Assembly (NCBI GenBank): GCA_021783235.1
Contig: JAJXUD010000016.1
Span: 1 to 64,000, forward strand
Direction of reading: 5' to 3'
Origin: Myxococcales bacterium
Lineage (GTDB): Bacteria; Myxococcota; Myxococcia; Myxococcales; JAKAPL01
Length of the DNA stretch: 64,000 bases
Below the pieces are notes generated by a model. The model was given only the letters and a program-made list of their open reading frames with translations. It was not told the origin of the DNA and made no database searches. This document shows, one piece after another, positions 49,830-58,173 of the stretch. A program made the position numbers and the translations under genes. Every line of letters starts with the position of its first letter. The stretch's first letter is position 1.

Positions 49830-52800
49830 CCTTCCGCCGACTGGCTCCTTGGCTGCTTCTTTCGGGGCTCGGCGCCTGCGCCGCGCCTCAGGCGAAGCCC
49901 GACGAAGCGCTCGTCCAGGAGATCCACGACCGGGCTGACGAGCGCGCCCGCAACCTCGAGCGGCTAAAGCGGGACATCCTCAAGGTGGACAAGACGATGG
50001 CGGTGACGCGCAAGCTCATCGTCCAGAGCAAAGCGGCACCCTACCTGCCGGATCTGCTCTTCCGGCTCGCCGAGCTCTACGTCGAGAAGAGCCGCTACAT
50101 CTTCATTCTGGAAGCCGAGGAGCAGGCCGGACCCTCGGGCGGAGTCGCGCCGCAGAAGAGTTCGATGATCGCTCCCGAGGTGAGGCTGCTCAAGGGCAAG
50201 GCCCTCCAGATCTATCGGCAGATCCTCGATGAGTTCCCCGATTACCGCGACCGTGACAAGATCCGTTTCTTCATCGCCCACGAGTACAGAGAACTCGGTC
50301 GTTTCCCGGAGATGCTTCAGACCTACGACGAACTCGTTCAGAACGACCCGAAGAGCCCGCTCGTCGACGAGGCGCTCTACATCGAGGGCGACTACTGGTT
50401 CGACAAGGGCGACCAGGCGAAGGCCGAGAGCTTCTACCAGCGGCTGCTCGATCGCCCGAAGTCGCCGGCGCGCCAGCTCGCCTTCTACAAGATGGGCTGG
50501 ATCCGTCTCTTCCAGAAGAACATGAAAGAGAGCTTCAAGTACTTCGAGTCGGCGGTGAAGGGCGCGCCACCTTCCGGCTCGGACAAGGCTTTGGACATTC
50601 GCCACGAGGCGCTCACGGAGCTCGTCTACACCTACACCGAGGTCCGGCCCGCGAAGGACGCCATCCCCTACTTCGAGGCGCTTGCCGACGACAGCGACAC
50701 CCTGGCGTTCGTCCTCGGCAAGCTCGCGAACCGCTACTGGATCAAGCAGGAATGGGCGAACGCCGCGCCGGTCTACCGGCGATTGCTCGAGCTCCAGGAG
50801 GACGGCGAGCGCGACCCCGAGCGCGCGGAGCGGCTCTACGATTGCATCCGCAACGCCAAGGGTAAGCTCTTGCCGACGGCCGCCGACGTCTCGGTCATCG
50901 TGCGAGTGGCGGCTCGCGGGCGGGTGGATTTCCGGGCCACGGCTCAGGATCGCTCCCAACTCGGGAAGGACTTCGAGGTCTTCGCGCGCGACCTCTCGAC
51001 CCGCCTCCAACTGGCGTCGCAGGAGCGGCAGGACCCCAGGCTCGAGGCCCAGGCGGCAAAGGCCTACGAGGCCTACCTCTCGCTCTTCCGGGTGCCGACG
51101 CAGTTGCGGGCCATGCGAAAGAACCTCGCCGAATCACTCTTCGCGAGCGGCCTCTATGTCCAGGCCGGGCGCCAATACGAGGCCCTCGCGCGCTCCCTCG
51201 CTCCGAGCGACGCCTCCCGCGAGGACCTGCTCTACTCGTCGATCCTCTCCTACTTCACGGCCTTCGCTTCGAAGGAGAAGATGACGCTCTTCCAGACCGT
51301 GTTCGCCCGCTCGGGGATCGAGCAGCTCGGGAGTGCGTACGTTCGCAGCTACCCGAGGTCGCCGCGGGCCTCGACGGTGAGGTTCAACGTCGCCAAGGCC
51401 TCGTACGACGAAGGCAACTTCGCGAAGGCGAGCGAGCTCTTCGTCGCCTACGTCGGCGCCTACCCGACGACGAAGGAGGCCGGGATCGCGGCGCACCTCG
51501 CGCTGGACGCGCTGCACAACCTCGGCGACTACGAGAAGCTCATCAAGGTGGCCCAGCAGCTCGCGGCCAACCCGGCCCTCCCGTCGCAGATCGCCGCCGA
51601 GATGCGCGAGATCGCCGGCCACAGCCGGAGCGAGGAGATCGACGAACTGGCACTTCGGGCGGGAGAGAAGACCGGCGACGTCGCCCAGGGGCTTATCGAG
51701 TTCGCCGCTGGGCAGAAGGGGACGAGCCAGGGCGAGATGGCGATGAGCGCCGCCTTCGACGCTTACAGGGACAAGCGCGACGTTCCGAAGATGAAGGAGA
51801 CGGCCTGGAAGTTCTTGCAGCAATACCCGAAGAGCAAAGTCGCGGCCTCCGCCCTGCTCACGCTCGCGCACGCCGCGACCGAGGCGGTCGACTACGAGGA
51901 TGCGGAGCAGGCCTACGAGGAGTTCGCCCGGCGCGTGCCAGGCGCACCCCAGGCGCTCGACGCGCTGATCGCGGCGGGCACCCTTCGGCTGCTGGCCGGA
52001 GATCGGCCGCGTGGCCTCGACGATCTCGAGCGGGCGTTCGCGATGGCCCCGCCGGCCAGGCGCCCGGAGATTGGAGAAAAGATCGCGCGGGCGAAGCTCG
52101 ACGCGGGTGACGTCTCGGGCGCCGCCCAGGCGGCCGAGCGCGTGCTGGCGCAGAACGCGGCCGACGCCGAGGCCGCCTCGGTGCTCGGTCGGGCGCTGCT
52201 CACCGAGAACCGGTTGGGCGAGGCCGAGCAGCGACTCGCGCAGGCCGGCCAGGCCATCCAGCGGGCGAGCCGTGGCAGCGCTGGCGAGAGCGAGGCCGCG
52301 GGCAAAGTCTTCTTCTTGCTTGGAGAGGCGCTCTGGCGGCAATTCTCCGCGCTTGGAGCGGGCGAACTCGAGAAGAAGGCGCAACTCGTCGATCCGCTGA
52401 CGCAGGCCTACACGGGCGCGGCCCAGCTCGGTTCGGGCGCGGACGCGGTGGGCGGCCTCTATCGAATCGGCCGAGTCTACTCGATCCTCGCCGACGAGCT
52501 GTCGAAGACGCCCGAACCGGCGGGCCTCCCGGCCGATCAGCGGAGCGCCTTCCGCGACCAGATCGAGAAGCAGTCGGCGCCCCTCCGCGCGCAGGCCGAC
52601 GAGGCCTTCACTACCTGCCTTCGCAAGGCTCGCGACCTCGACATCGTCTCCCCGTTCACGGTGGGCTGCCGCACGAAGGGCGAGGTGTCGGTGGGACCGG
52701 TGGCGCCCGGCTTCGCGAGCGGCGCGGCCGATCCCGCCAAGATCTTGGAGCTTCGCCAACGCCTCGCGCGAAATCCGAACGACGTCGAGTCCTTGCGTGC

Positions 52801-53125
52801 TCTTGCCGACGCCTATCTTTCGGCGGGTGACGCCGCGCACGCTCGCCTCGTGCTATCGCGGATCCTGGAGCTCTCGGAGGGGGACGCGCCCGCCCAGGCG
52901 GAGCTCGGCGCGGCCCTCTGGAGGCTTGGAAAGGTCGGCGAGGCCACGGCCTCGTTTCATCGGGCTCTCGAATTGGACCCGTCCGACGCAGTCGCGAAGG
53001 CGGATCTCGCGGCCATGCTCTGCCGGATGGGTGATGTCGAAGGGGCGAAGGCCGAACTGGCGGGGCTCGCCGCGCCGCCTGCTCCGTCCTTCGACGTCGA
53101 TGGAGGCTACTCACGGTGCCGTTGA
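49826..53125 (+). CDS. Large TPR lipoprotein, 1099 aa (GltI/GltE-like position)
   Basis: The GTG start at 49826 gives the lipoprotein signal MTFRRLAPWLLLSGLGAC; an in-frame start at 49802 would put eight residues before it. The mature protein is a long solenoid of TPR-like helices (LLFRLAELYVEKSRYIF, FKYFESAVKGAP, AEQAYEEFARRVPGAPQAL split by turns, and a canonical C-terminal set with ELGAALWRLGKVGEATASFH). It is probably anchored in the outer membrane and spans periplasm. Large TPR lipoproteins of this kind are part of the Myxococcus gliding complex; orthology is not established here. It overlaps the gene before it by 4 nt and the lipoprotein gene after it by 10 nt. Confidence 0.85.
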   Translation: MTFRRLAPWLLLSGLGACAAPQAKPDEALVQEIHDRADERARNLERLKRDILKVDKTMAVTRKLIVQSKAAPYLPDLLFRLAELYVEKSRYIFILEAEEQAGPSGGVAPQKSSMIAPEVRLLKGKALQIYRQILDEFPDYRDRDKIRFFIAHEYRELGRFPEMLQTYDELVQNDPKSPLVDEALYIEGDYWFDKGDQAKAESFYQRLLDRPKSPARQLAFYKMGWIRLFQKNMKESFKYFESAVKGAPPSGSDKALDIRHEALTELVYTYTEVRPAKDAIPYFEALADDSDTLAFVLGKLANRYWIKQEWANAAPVYRRLLELQEDGERDPERAERLYDCIRNAKGKLLPTAADVSVIVRVAARGRVDFRATAQDRSQLGKDFEVFARDLSTRLQLASQERQDPRLEAQAAKAYEAYLSLFRVPTQLRAMRKNLAESLFASGLYVQAGRQYEALARSLAPSDASREDLLYSSILSYFTAFASKEKMTLFQTVFARSGIEQLGSAYVRSYPRSPRASTVRFNVAKASYDEGNFAKASELFVAYVGAYPTTKEAGIAAHLALDALHNLGDYEKLIKVAQQLAANPALPSQIAAEMREIAGHSRSEEIDELALRAGEKTGDVAQGLIEFAAGQKGTSQGEMAMSAAFDAYRDKRDVPKMKETAWKFLQQYPKSKVAASALLTLAHAATEAVDYEDAEQAYEEFARRVPGAPQALDALIAAGTLRLLAGDRPRGLDDLERAFAMAPPARRPEIGEKIARAKLDAGDVSGAAQAAERVLAQNAADAEAASVLGRALLTENRLGEAEQRLAQAGQAIQRASRGSAGESEAAGKVFFLLGEALWRQFSALGAGELEKKAQLVDPLTQAYTGAAQLGSGADAVGGLYRIGRVYSILADELSKTPEPAGLPADQRSAFRDQIEKQSAPLRAQADEAFTTCLRKARDLDIVSPFTVGCRTKGEVSVGPVAPGFASGAADPAKILELRQRLARNPNDVESLRALADAYLSAGDAAHARLVLSRILELSEGDAPAQAELGAALWRLGKVGEATASFHRALELDPSDAVAKADLAAMLCRMGDVEGAKAELAGLAAPPAPSFDVDGGYSRCR

Positions 53126-53610
53126 CGCGCCCGATCGGGGCGGCGATCGCCGCTGGACTCGCCCTCGCCGGCTGCTCCGGCGGTAACGAGCTCGCTGGGA
53201 GCCTCGGCGAGCTGACGCCGCTCGCCTTCACCGGCACGGTCGTGAGCGATGACCAGAGCCAGCTCGTCGTGGCCTACCACGATGCACCGGATGGAGGCAT
53301 CGCGAGCGGCAACGTTCCCTTCGAGCTGGCGGTCGAGGTGGGGAAGGGGCCCCTCGACGCCGGAACGACCTTCGATCTCGCCGCGCTCGATCCGTCCGGG
53401 GAACCGGTGGCGCTGGCGAGTCGCTCGGTCGCGGGCGATCCGCGGGCCTTTCCTCAGATCCAGAAGGGCACGCTCACACTCGACTCGTCGATCGCGGTGG
53501 GGGCGAAGGGCTCGGGTCATTTCTTCCTCGTCTTCGACTACCAGCAGGACGGGACGCTCGGGCAAGGGCGGACCGTGCAGGGGAGCTTCGAGGGGGTGGT
53601 CTCCCAGTGA
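53116..53610 (+). CDS. Lipoprotein of unknown function, 164 aa
   Basis: MPLTRPIGAAIAAGLALAGC is a lipoprotein signal with an LAGC lipobox. The mature 145 residues are beta-rich (LAFTGTVVSDDQSQLVVAY; FFLVFDYQQDGTL) with no known motif. The GTG at 53116 sits 9 nt after a GGAGG inside the end of the preceding gene, giving a 10-nt overlap. The stop overlaps the next GTG (GTGA). A structural accessory of the envelope cluster is the likely role. Confidence 0.78.
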   Translation: MPLTRPIGAAIAAGLALAGCSGGNELAGSLGELTPLAFTGTVVSDDQSQLVVAYHDAPDGGIASGNVPFELAVEVGKGPLDAGTTFDLAALDPSGEPVALASRSVAGDPRAFPQIQKGTLTLDSSIAVGAKGSGHFFLVFDYQQDGTLGQGRTVQGSFEGVVSQ

Positions 53611-54248
53611 TTCGGCGCTCGGTCACCGTCGTCGCTTTCCTCTCGCTCGCGGCCTGTGGCGGCGGGGTTTCGCTTCGCGTCCCCAAGAAGAGCCTCGATG
53701 CCCTTCCGGTGGACGAGCGGCTGGATCTTCTCGACGCGGAGAATGACCTCTTCGTCGCGATCGACAAGCACGACGACGCCGTCGAGGCGGTTCGGGACGC
53801 CCGGGAGGCCTACCGGCGCGCGGCCTCGCAGGTCGCTCAGGCGGTCAGGGACCTCGATCGATCGAGCGGCTCGAGTGACCCGGAGGCGGTGGTCGCCCGA
53901 GAAGAACTCGTCGAGGCGAAGCTCCATCGTGCCTGGCTCGACCGATCGATCGACCTCGCGGAGGAGGCGCTCGCGGTCGCGGACGAGGAGGTACTGGTCG
54001 CTCGGGCACGGCTCGAGCGCGCCAAGGTTCAGGCGGTCGAGCGGGCCAAGGTGCCGGGAGCGGCGAGTCTTTCGATGCGGGACTTCGAGGCGCAGGTCGT
54101 CCGACTCGAGCGCCGGGAGAAGTCGCTGCGCGATGATCTCGCGAACGACCGCAAGCAGGCCAACGAGGAGCGAGGCGCCTGGCTGTCCGAGAGCCGCAAG
54201 CTCTCGGACATGACCGGTGGAGCGCTCGGATCGCCATGGGTGGAATGA
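53607..54248 (+). CDS. Coiled-coil lipoprotein, 213 aa
   Basis: The signal VIRRSVTVVAFLSLAACGGG carries an LAAC lipobox. Most of the mature protein is one helical coiled coil with many Glu, Asp, Arg and Ala (AVEAVRDAREAYRRAASQ; SIDLAEEALAVADEEVLVA; KVQAVERAKVP), resembling periplasmic helical lipoproteins such as Lpp/OmpA-linked spacers. It overlaps the preceding gene (GTGA) and the following one (ATGA). No enzyme motif. Confidence 0.78.
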   Translation: MIRRSVTVVAFLSLAACGGGVSLRVPKKSLDALPVDERLDLLDAENDLFVAIDKHDDAVEAVRDAREAYRRAASQVAQAVRDLDRSSGSSDPEAVVAREELVEAKLHRAWLDRSIDLAEEALAVADEEVLVARARLERAKVQAVERAKVPGAASLSMRDFEAQVVRLERREKSLRDDLANDRKQANEERGAWLSESRKLSDMTGGALGSPWVE

Positions 54249-56143
54249 TGCGTCGCATCGTCCCGATGAGCTTCTGCCTTTCGGCGCTCGCGTTGGCCGC
54301 CGTCGCGCGACCGGTCGAGGACGGCGGCGTCGCCGGCGGCGTGGCGCCGTCGCCGGCTCGTTACGAGGACGCACTGCAGCGCGGTCGCCAGGTCGCGGAG
54401 ACGCGGGACTTCGCCGGAGCCGTCGACGCGTTCGTCGAGGCGACCCGGGCCGATCCCGCGAAGCCGGAGGGCTGGTTCGAGCTCGCCCGCGCGCAGACGG
54501 CGATGGGCGCGGCAGCCGATGCCCTCAAGTCGTACGAGCGTGGGCTCGCGATCGATCCGGAGGACGAGGCGGCGCACGAGGAGATTGGGCTACTTCGCCG
54601 TCAGTTGGACGACGCGGCAGGGGCGGTCCGGGAATTCCAGCAGGCGCTCGCTCGCAAGCCGGACGATCCGGATCTCCTCTTCGCCCTCGGCGAGGCGGAG
54701 CAGAAGAGCGGCGACGCACAGTCGGCCCGTCAAATCTACGAGCGGATCCTCGCGCGGGACCCGAAGAACGCCCGCGCGCGGGTGAACCTCGCCGAGCTGC
54801 TCTCGGAGCGCGGGGAGGTCGCGGGCGCGGTCGACCAGCTCAGCCGGGCCCTCGCCGCGGCTCCCAACGACCCCGAGGCCAATTACGATCTCGGCGTGCT
54901 CCTCTTCCGCCAAGGAAAGATCGCCGAGGCGATCGCGTCCTACCGGCGCGCCATCCAGGCGGACCCCGACCGGGCGCAACCACACAACAACCTCGCCGTG
55001 GCGCTCGAGCAGACGGGCAAGGGGGGCGCAGAGGCGCTGGCCGAGTTCCGCGAGGCGACCCGCCTCAAGCCGGACTATTCGGAGGCGCACTTCAACCTGG
55101 GGCTCGCGCTCTACCGGCGCGGCCAGAACGACGAGGCGATGAAGAGCTTTCGGGCGGCCCTCCAGCTCGATCCCCACTCGCCGAGGTCGATGATTGAGAT
55201 CGCCACGGTCTACCTCAAGGAGAAGGTCCCCGTTCAGGCGCTGGCATTTCTCGAGCGCGCGCGAAAGGAGCGGCCCGACGATCCCGAGATCTACCGAAAA
55301 ATGGCGGAGGCCGATCTCGATCTCCACCGGCTTCCCGCTGCCATCGCGGCCTTGCGCAAGACGACGGAGCTGCTTCCGAGCGATCCTTTCGCCTTCCAGG
55401 CGCTCGGGGCCACACTGCTCGAGGCGCGGGAGTTCGACGGCGCGATCGCGGCCTACCAGCGGCGCGCCAGGCTCGACGACTCGTCGACTGCCCACCTCGA
55501 CCTGGCCGAGGCCTATGCCGACAAGCACGTCTCCGCCGAGGCGGATGCCGAGTACCAGAAGGCCGAGCAACTCGCCCCGAACTCTCCAAAGCCACTCTTG
55601 CGTCGGGCCGATCTCCTCCTCTCCAAGGGCGACGTCGACGGAGCTCAGAAGATTTACGGCGAAGCGCATCAAAAGTTCCCGAATGATGGCGAGATCGAGG
55701 CGCGCCTCGGGCTCGTCCGGTCGCGGCTCGGAGACTTTTCGGGAGCCATTCCCCTGCTCGAGGGGGCGCTGAAGACGGACCCAGGTCAGGTAGACGCCGA
55801 GGTCGAGCTCGGCTTCTGCTACTACCGGGCCGACGAGAACCAGAAGAGCCTCGAGACGCTGCAGCGGGCGCTCGCGATGCGACCGAACCACGCGCTCGGG
55901 AACTATTACGATGGTGTCGCGCTCTACAAGGCGGGTCGGACCCAGGCGGCGATCCGGGCGCTCCAGCGGGCGGTCGAGGCCGATGCCTCCCTGGCCGACG
56001 CTTCGTATTCGCTCGGCATGATCCTCGAGGCCCAGGGGTCCAAGGACCGGGCCGTCGCGGCATACCGAGCGGCCTTGAAGGCGCGTCCGGATCACGCGGA
56101 GGCGAAGGCCGCGCTCGTCCGCCTGAAGTCCAGCGGGCGCTAG
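54245..56143 (+). CDS. TPR protein with signal peptide, 632 aa
   Basis: The N-terminus (MRRIVPMSFCLSALALAAVA) is a signal peptide, and from about residue 40 on the chain is almost entirely canonical TPR repeats (A-rich, with Asp/Pro turns; DAADPEGWFELARAQTAMG type spacing) some fifteen to seventeen in number. Examples: NLAELLSERGEVAGAVDQL, NYDLGVLLFRQGKIAEAIAS, HFNLGLALYRRGQNDEAMKS. Three ATG codons (54236, 54245, 54248) could start the gene; 54245 gives the usual ATGA overlap. It is probably periplasmic and 12 nt upstream of the Ser/Thr kinase gene. Confidence 0.85.
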   Translation: MMRRIVPMSFCLSALALAAVARPVEDGGVAGGVAPSPARYEDALQRGRQVAETRDFAGAVDAFVEATRADPAKPEGWFELARAQTAMGAAADALKSYERGLAIDPEDEAAHEEIGLLRRQLDDAAGAVREFQQALARKPDDPDLLFALGEAEQKSGDAQSARQIYERILARDPKNARARVNLAELLSERGEVAGAVDQLSRALAAAPNDPEANYDLGVLLFRQGKIAEAIASYRRAIQADPDRAQPHNNLAVALEQTGKGGAEALAEFREATRLKPDYSEAHFNLGLALYRRGQNDEAMKSFRAALQLDPHSPRSMIEIATVYLKEKVPVQALAFLERARKERPDDPEIYRKMAEADLDLHRLPAAIAALRKTTELLPSDPFAFQALGATLLEAREFDGAIAAYQRRARLDDSSTAHLDLAEAYADKHVSAEADAEYQKAEQLAPNSPKPLLRRADLLLSKGDVDGAQKIYGEAHQKFPNDGEIEARLGLVRSRLGDFSGAIPLLEGALKTDPGQVDAEVELGFCYYRADENQKSLETLQRALAMRPNHALGNYYDGVALYKAGRTQAAIRALQRAVEADASLADASYSLGMILEAQGSKDRAVAAYRAALKARPDHAEAKAALVRLKSSGR

Positions 56144-56155
56144 GAGCGCGGCTCG

Positions 56156-58120
56156 ATGGAGAACGGCGGCGCAGGATCGGCGAAGCTCGGCCAGTATCGG
56201 ATCCTCGCGCGGATCGCCACCGGCGGGATGGCCGAGCTCTTCTTCGCGCGCCGAGAAGGCCCCGCGGGCTTCCGGAAGATCGTCGCCATCAAGCGGCTGC
56301 TTCCGCATCTCACCAAGGAGCCGAAGATCGTCGAGATGTTCCTCGACGAGGCGCGCATCGCGAGCCGCTTCGATCATCCGAACGTCGTGCAGGTCTTCGA
56401 CCTCGGCGAGGCCGACGGCTCCTACTTCCTCGCCATGGAGTTTCTCGAGGGGAGGTCTCTCTCCGAGGTGGCGGAGCGTGCGGCCGAGTTGGGGGAGCTC
56501 GTGCCCCTCGGGATCATGGCGAGGGTTCTCGCCGAGGCCTGCCTGGGCTTGCATGACGCCCACGACGCGAGGGACGACGCTGGCCAGCCGCTCGGGGTCG
56601 TCCACCGCGACTTCAATCCCTCGAACGTGTTCGTCACCTACGACGGTCGAGTGAAGGTCCTCGACTTTGGCATCGCGAAAATCCAGTCGCTCTCGCGCGA
56701 GAGCGAGCCGGGGGTCCTGCGAGGCAAGTACTATTACATGAGCCCGGAGATGGTGGCCGGGCGGCCGGTGGATCGACGCGCCGACCTGTTTGCGGCCGGG
56801 GGGATGCTTTACGAGCTCTTGACCGGCCGCCATCCGTTTGAGGCGGACGACGTCCGCTCGCTTCTCGTGGAGATCGGGAACTGCTCGCCGGAGCCGCCGC
56901 GGCAGCTGGAGCCGGAGGTCCCGCCGTCTCTCGATTCGCTCTGCTGTGCCCTGCTCCAGCGCTCGCCCTCGGATCGGCCACCCACGGCTCAAGCCGTCGC
57001 GGAGAGGCTCGAGCGATTCCTCACGGAGACCAAGAGGGTGGTGGGGCCGAGCGAGATCGCCGCCTACATGGAGCGGCTCTTTCCCCAAGGCGAGGATCTG
57101 CGGCGCCGCCAGATCGCCGAGCTGCGTCGCGCCCAGTCGCTCGACGCTCCGGAACTCGCGCCAGTCCCGCCGCCCACCGCCGACGCGGCGCCGCCGGAGG
57201 CGCCACGGCCGAGGCCTGGGCGCACGGCCGTCGAGGCGCCCGGCAAGCTGCCGCAGGAAGAGCGCCCTAGGCTTCGGGATCGACCGCGGATCCTTCTCGT
57301 GCTCGCGGGCGCCCTGGTCATGGTCATCGCCTTCGTCGCCTGGCGGTTTCGGTTGGGCCGTGGCGCCGCGATGTCCGAGCTCGACCAGGCCCGCGCTGCC
57401 TTCCAGAGGGGCAACCTCGATTCCGCCCGCTCCCGGCTCGAGCGGCTGGTCTCGGCGAACCCATCCGATGAGCAGGCGCACCTGCTGCTCGGCCAGCTGC
57501 TCTCGGCGCAGCGCCACGGGCAGCGGGCCGAGGCCGAGTTGCGAGCGGCGCTTCGTCTCGCGCCGCGGGATCCGGCGCCACCGCGCGCGCTGGCGGAGCT
57601 CAGGGTCGCTCAGGGCGACCTTCCCGGGGCGGTCAAGCTGCTCGTCGAGGCCCGCCGTCTGGCCCCCGATGACGGCTCGATCGGGCTCGAACTCGGCGGG
57701 CTCTACGGCCGGCTCGGCGACTGGAAACGATCGGCTGCGACGCTGGAGGGAGCGATCGAGAGAAAGGGCCAGGACGCCGGCGGCTGGGCCGACCTCGGCT
57801 TCGCCCGCTACCAGCTCGGAGAGGACAGCCGCGCGGCGTCCGCCATCGCCCGAGCGCTCCGGCTCGAGCCAGGGCTGGCCCGCGCCTGGTACTACCAGGG
57901 CTTCCTCGAGTACCGCCGCGGGCACGTCGACAAGGCGATCGAGAGCTACCGGACCGCCGCGGCGAAGGATCCCAGCTCATCGGCGGCGTTGCTCGCCCTT
58001 GGCCAGCTCTACCGCGATCGGCATGAGCAGGCGCTCGCCGAGGGCGCCTTCAAGGACGCGCTCGCCCGTGACCCGGGCAACGAGACGGCACGTGCTGCCC
58101 TCGCCGATCCGGGCCACTGA
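56156..58120 (+). CDS. Transmembrane Ser/Thr protein kinase with TPR C-terminus, 654 aa
   Basis: Kinase domain (about 12-285): glycine loop LARIATGGMAELF, ATP-binding Lys46, Glu65, catalytic loop His150-Arg151-Asp152 followed by Phe-Asn rather than the usual Leu-Lys, DFG at 170-172, and GKYYYMSPE. The absence of the catalytic-loop Lys is common in myxobacterial kinases (HRDxS/NPxN). A Pro-rich juxtamembrane region leads to one membrane helix (about 379-398) and a periplasmic TPR region (about 405-654). The TPRs could sense the envelope complex. Located between the TPR gene and the FHA-type activator, so its phosphorylation may feed the two FHA proteins of the cluster. Confidence 0.9.
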   Translation: MENGGAGSAKLGQYRILARIATGGMAELFFARREGPAGFRKIVAIKRLLPHLTKEPKIVEMFLDEARIASRFDHPNVVQVFDLGEADGSYFLAMEFLEGRSLSEVAERAAELGELVPLGIMARVLAEACLGLHDAHDARDDAGQPLGVVHRDFNPSNVFVTYDGRVKVLDFGIAKIQSLSRESEPGVLRGKYYYMSPEMVAGRPVDRRADLFAAGGMLYELLTGRHPFEADDVRSLLVEIGNCSPEPPRQLEPEVPPSLDSLCCALLQRSPSDRPPTAQAVAERLERFLTETKRVVGPSEIAAYMERLFPQGEDLRRRQIAELRRAQSLDAPELAPVPPPTADAAPPEAPRPRPGRTAVEAPGKLPQEERPRLRDRPRILLVLAGALVMVIAFVAWRFRLGRGAAMSELDQARAAFQRGNLDSARSRLERLVSANPSDEQAHLLLGQLLSAQRHGQRAEAELRAALRLAPRDPAPPRALAELRVAQGDLPGAVKLLVEARRLAPDDGSIGLELGGLYGRLGDWKRSAATLEGAIERKGQDAGGWADLGFARYQLGEDSRAASAIARALRLEPGLARAWYYQGFLEYRRGHVDKAIESYRTAAAKDPSSSAALLALGQLYRDRHEQALAEGAFKDALARDPGNETARAALADPGH

Positions 58121-58173
58121 GCATCGTCGTCCCGCATGGTCGTCATGCTGGATTCCTGCTACGAATCGACGCC

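Noticed and set aside
54590-57925. 1111-residue minus-strand frame opposite the TPR and kinase genes
   Set aside because: It is the complement of two genes with strong family motifs and has no motif of its own.
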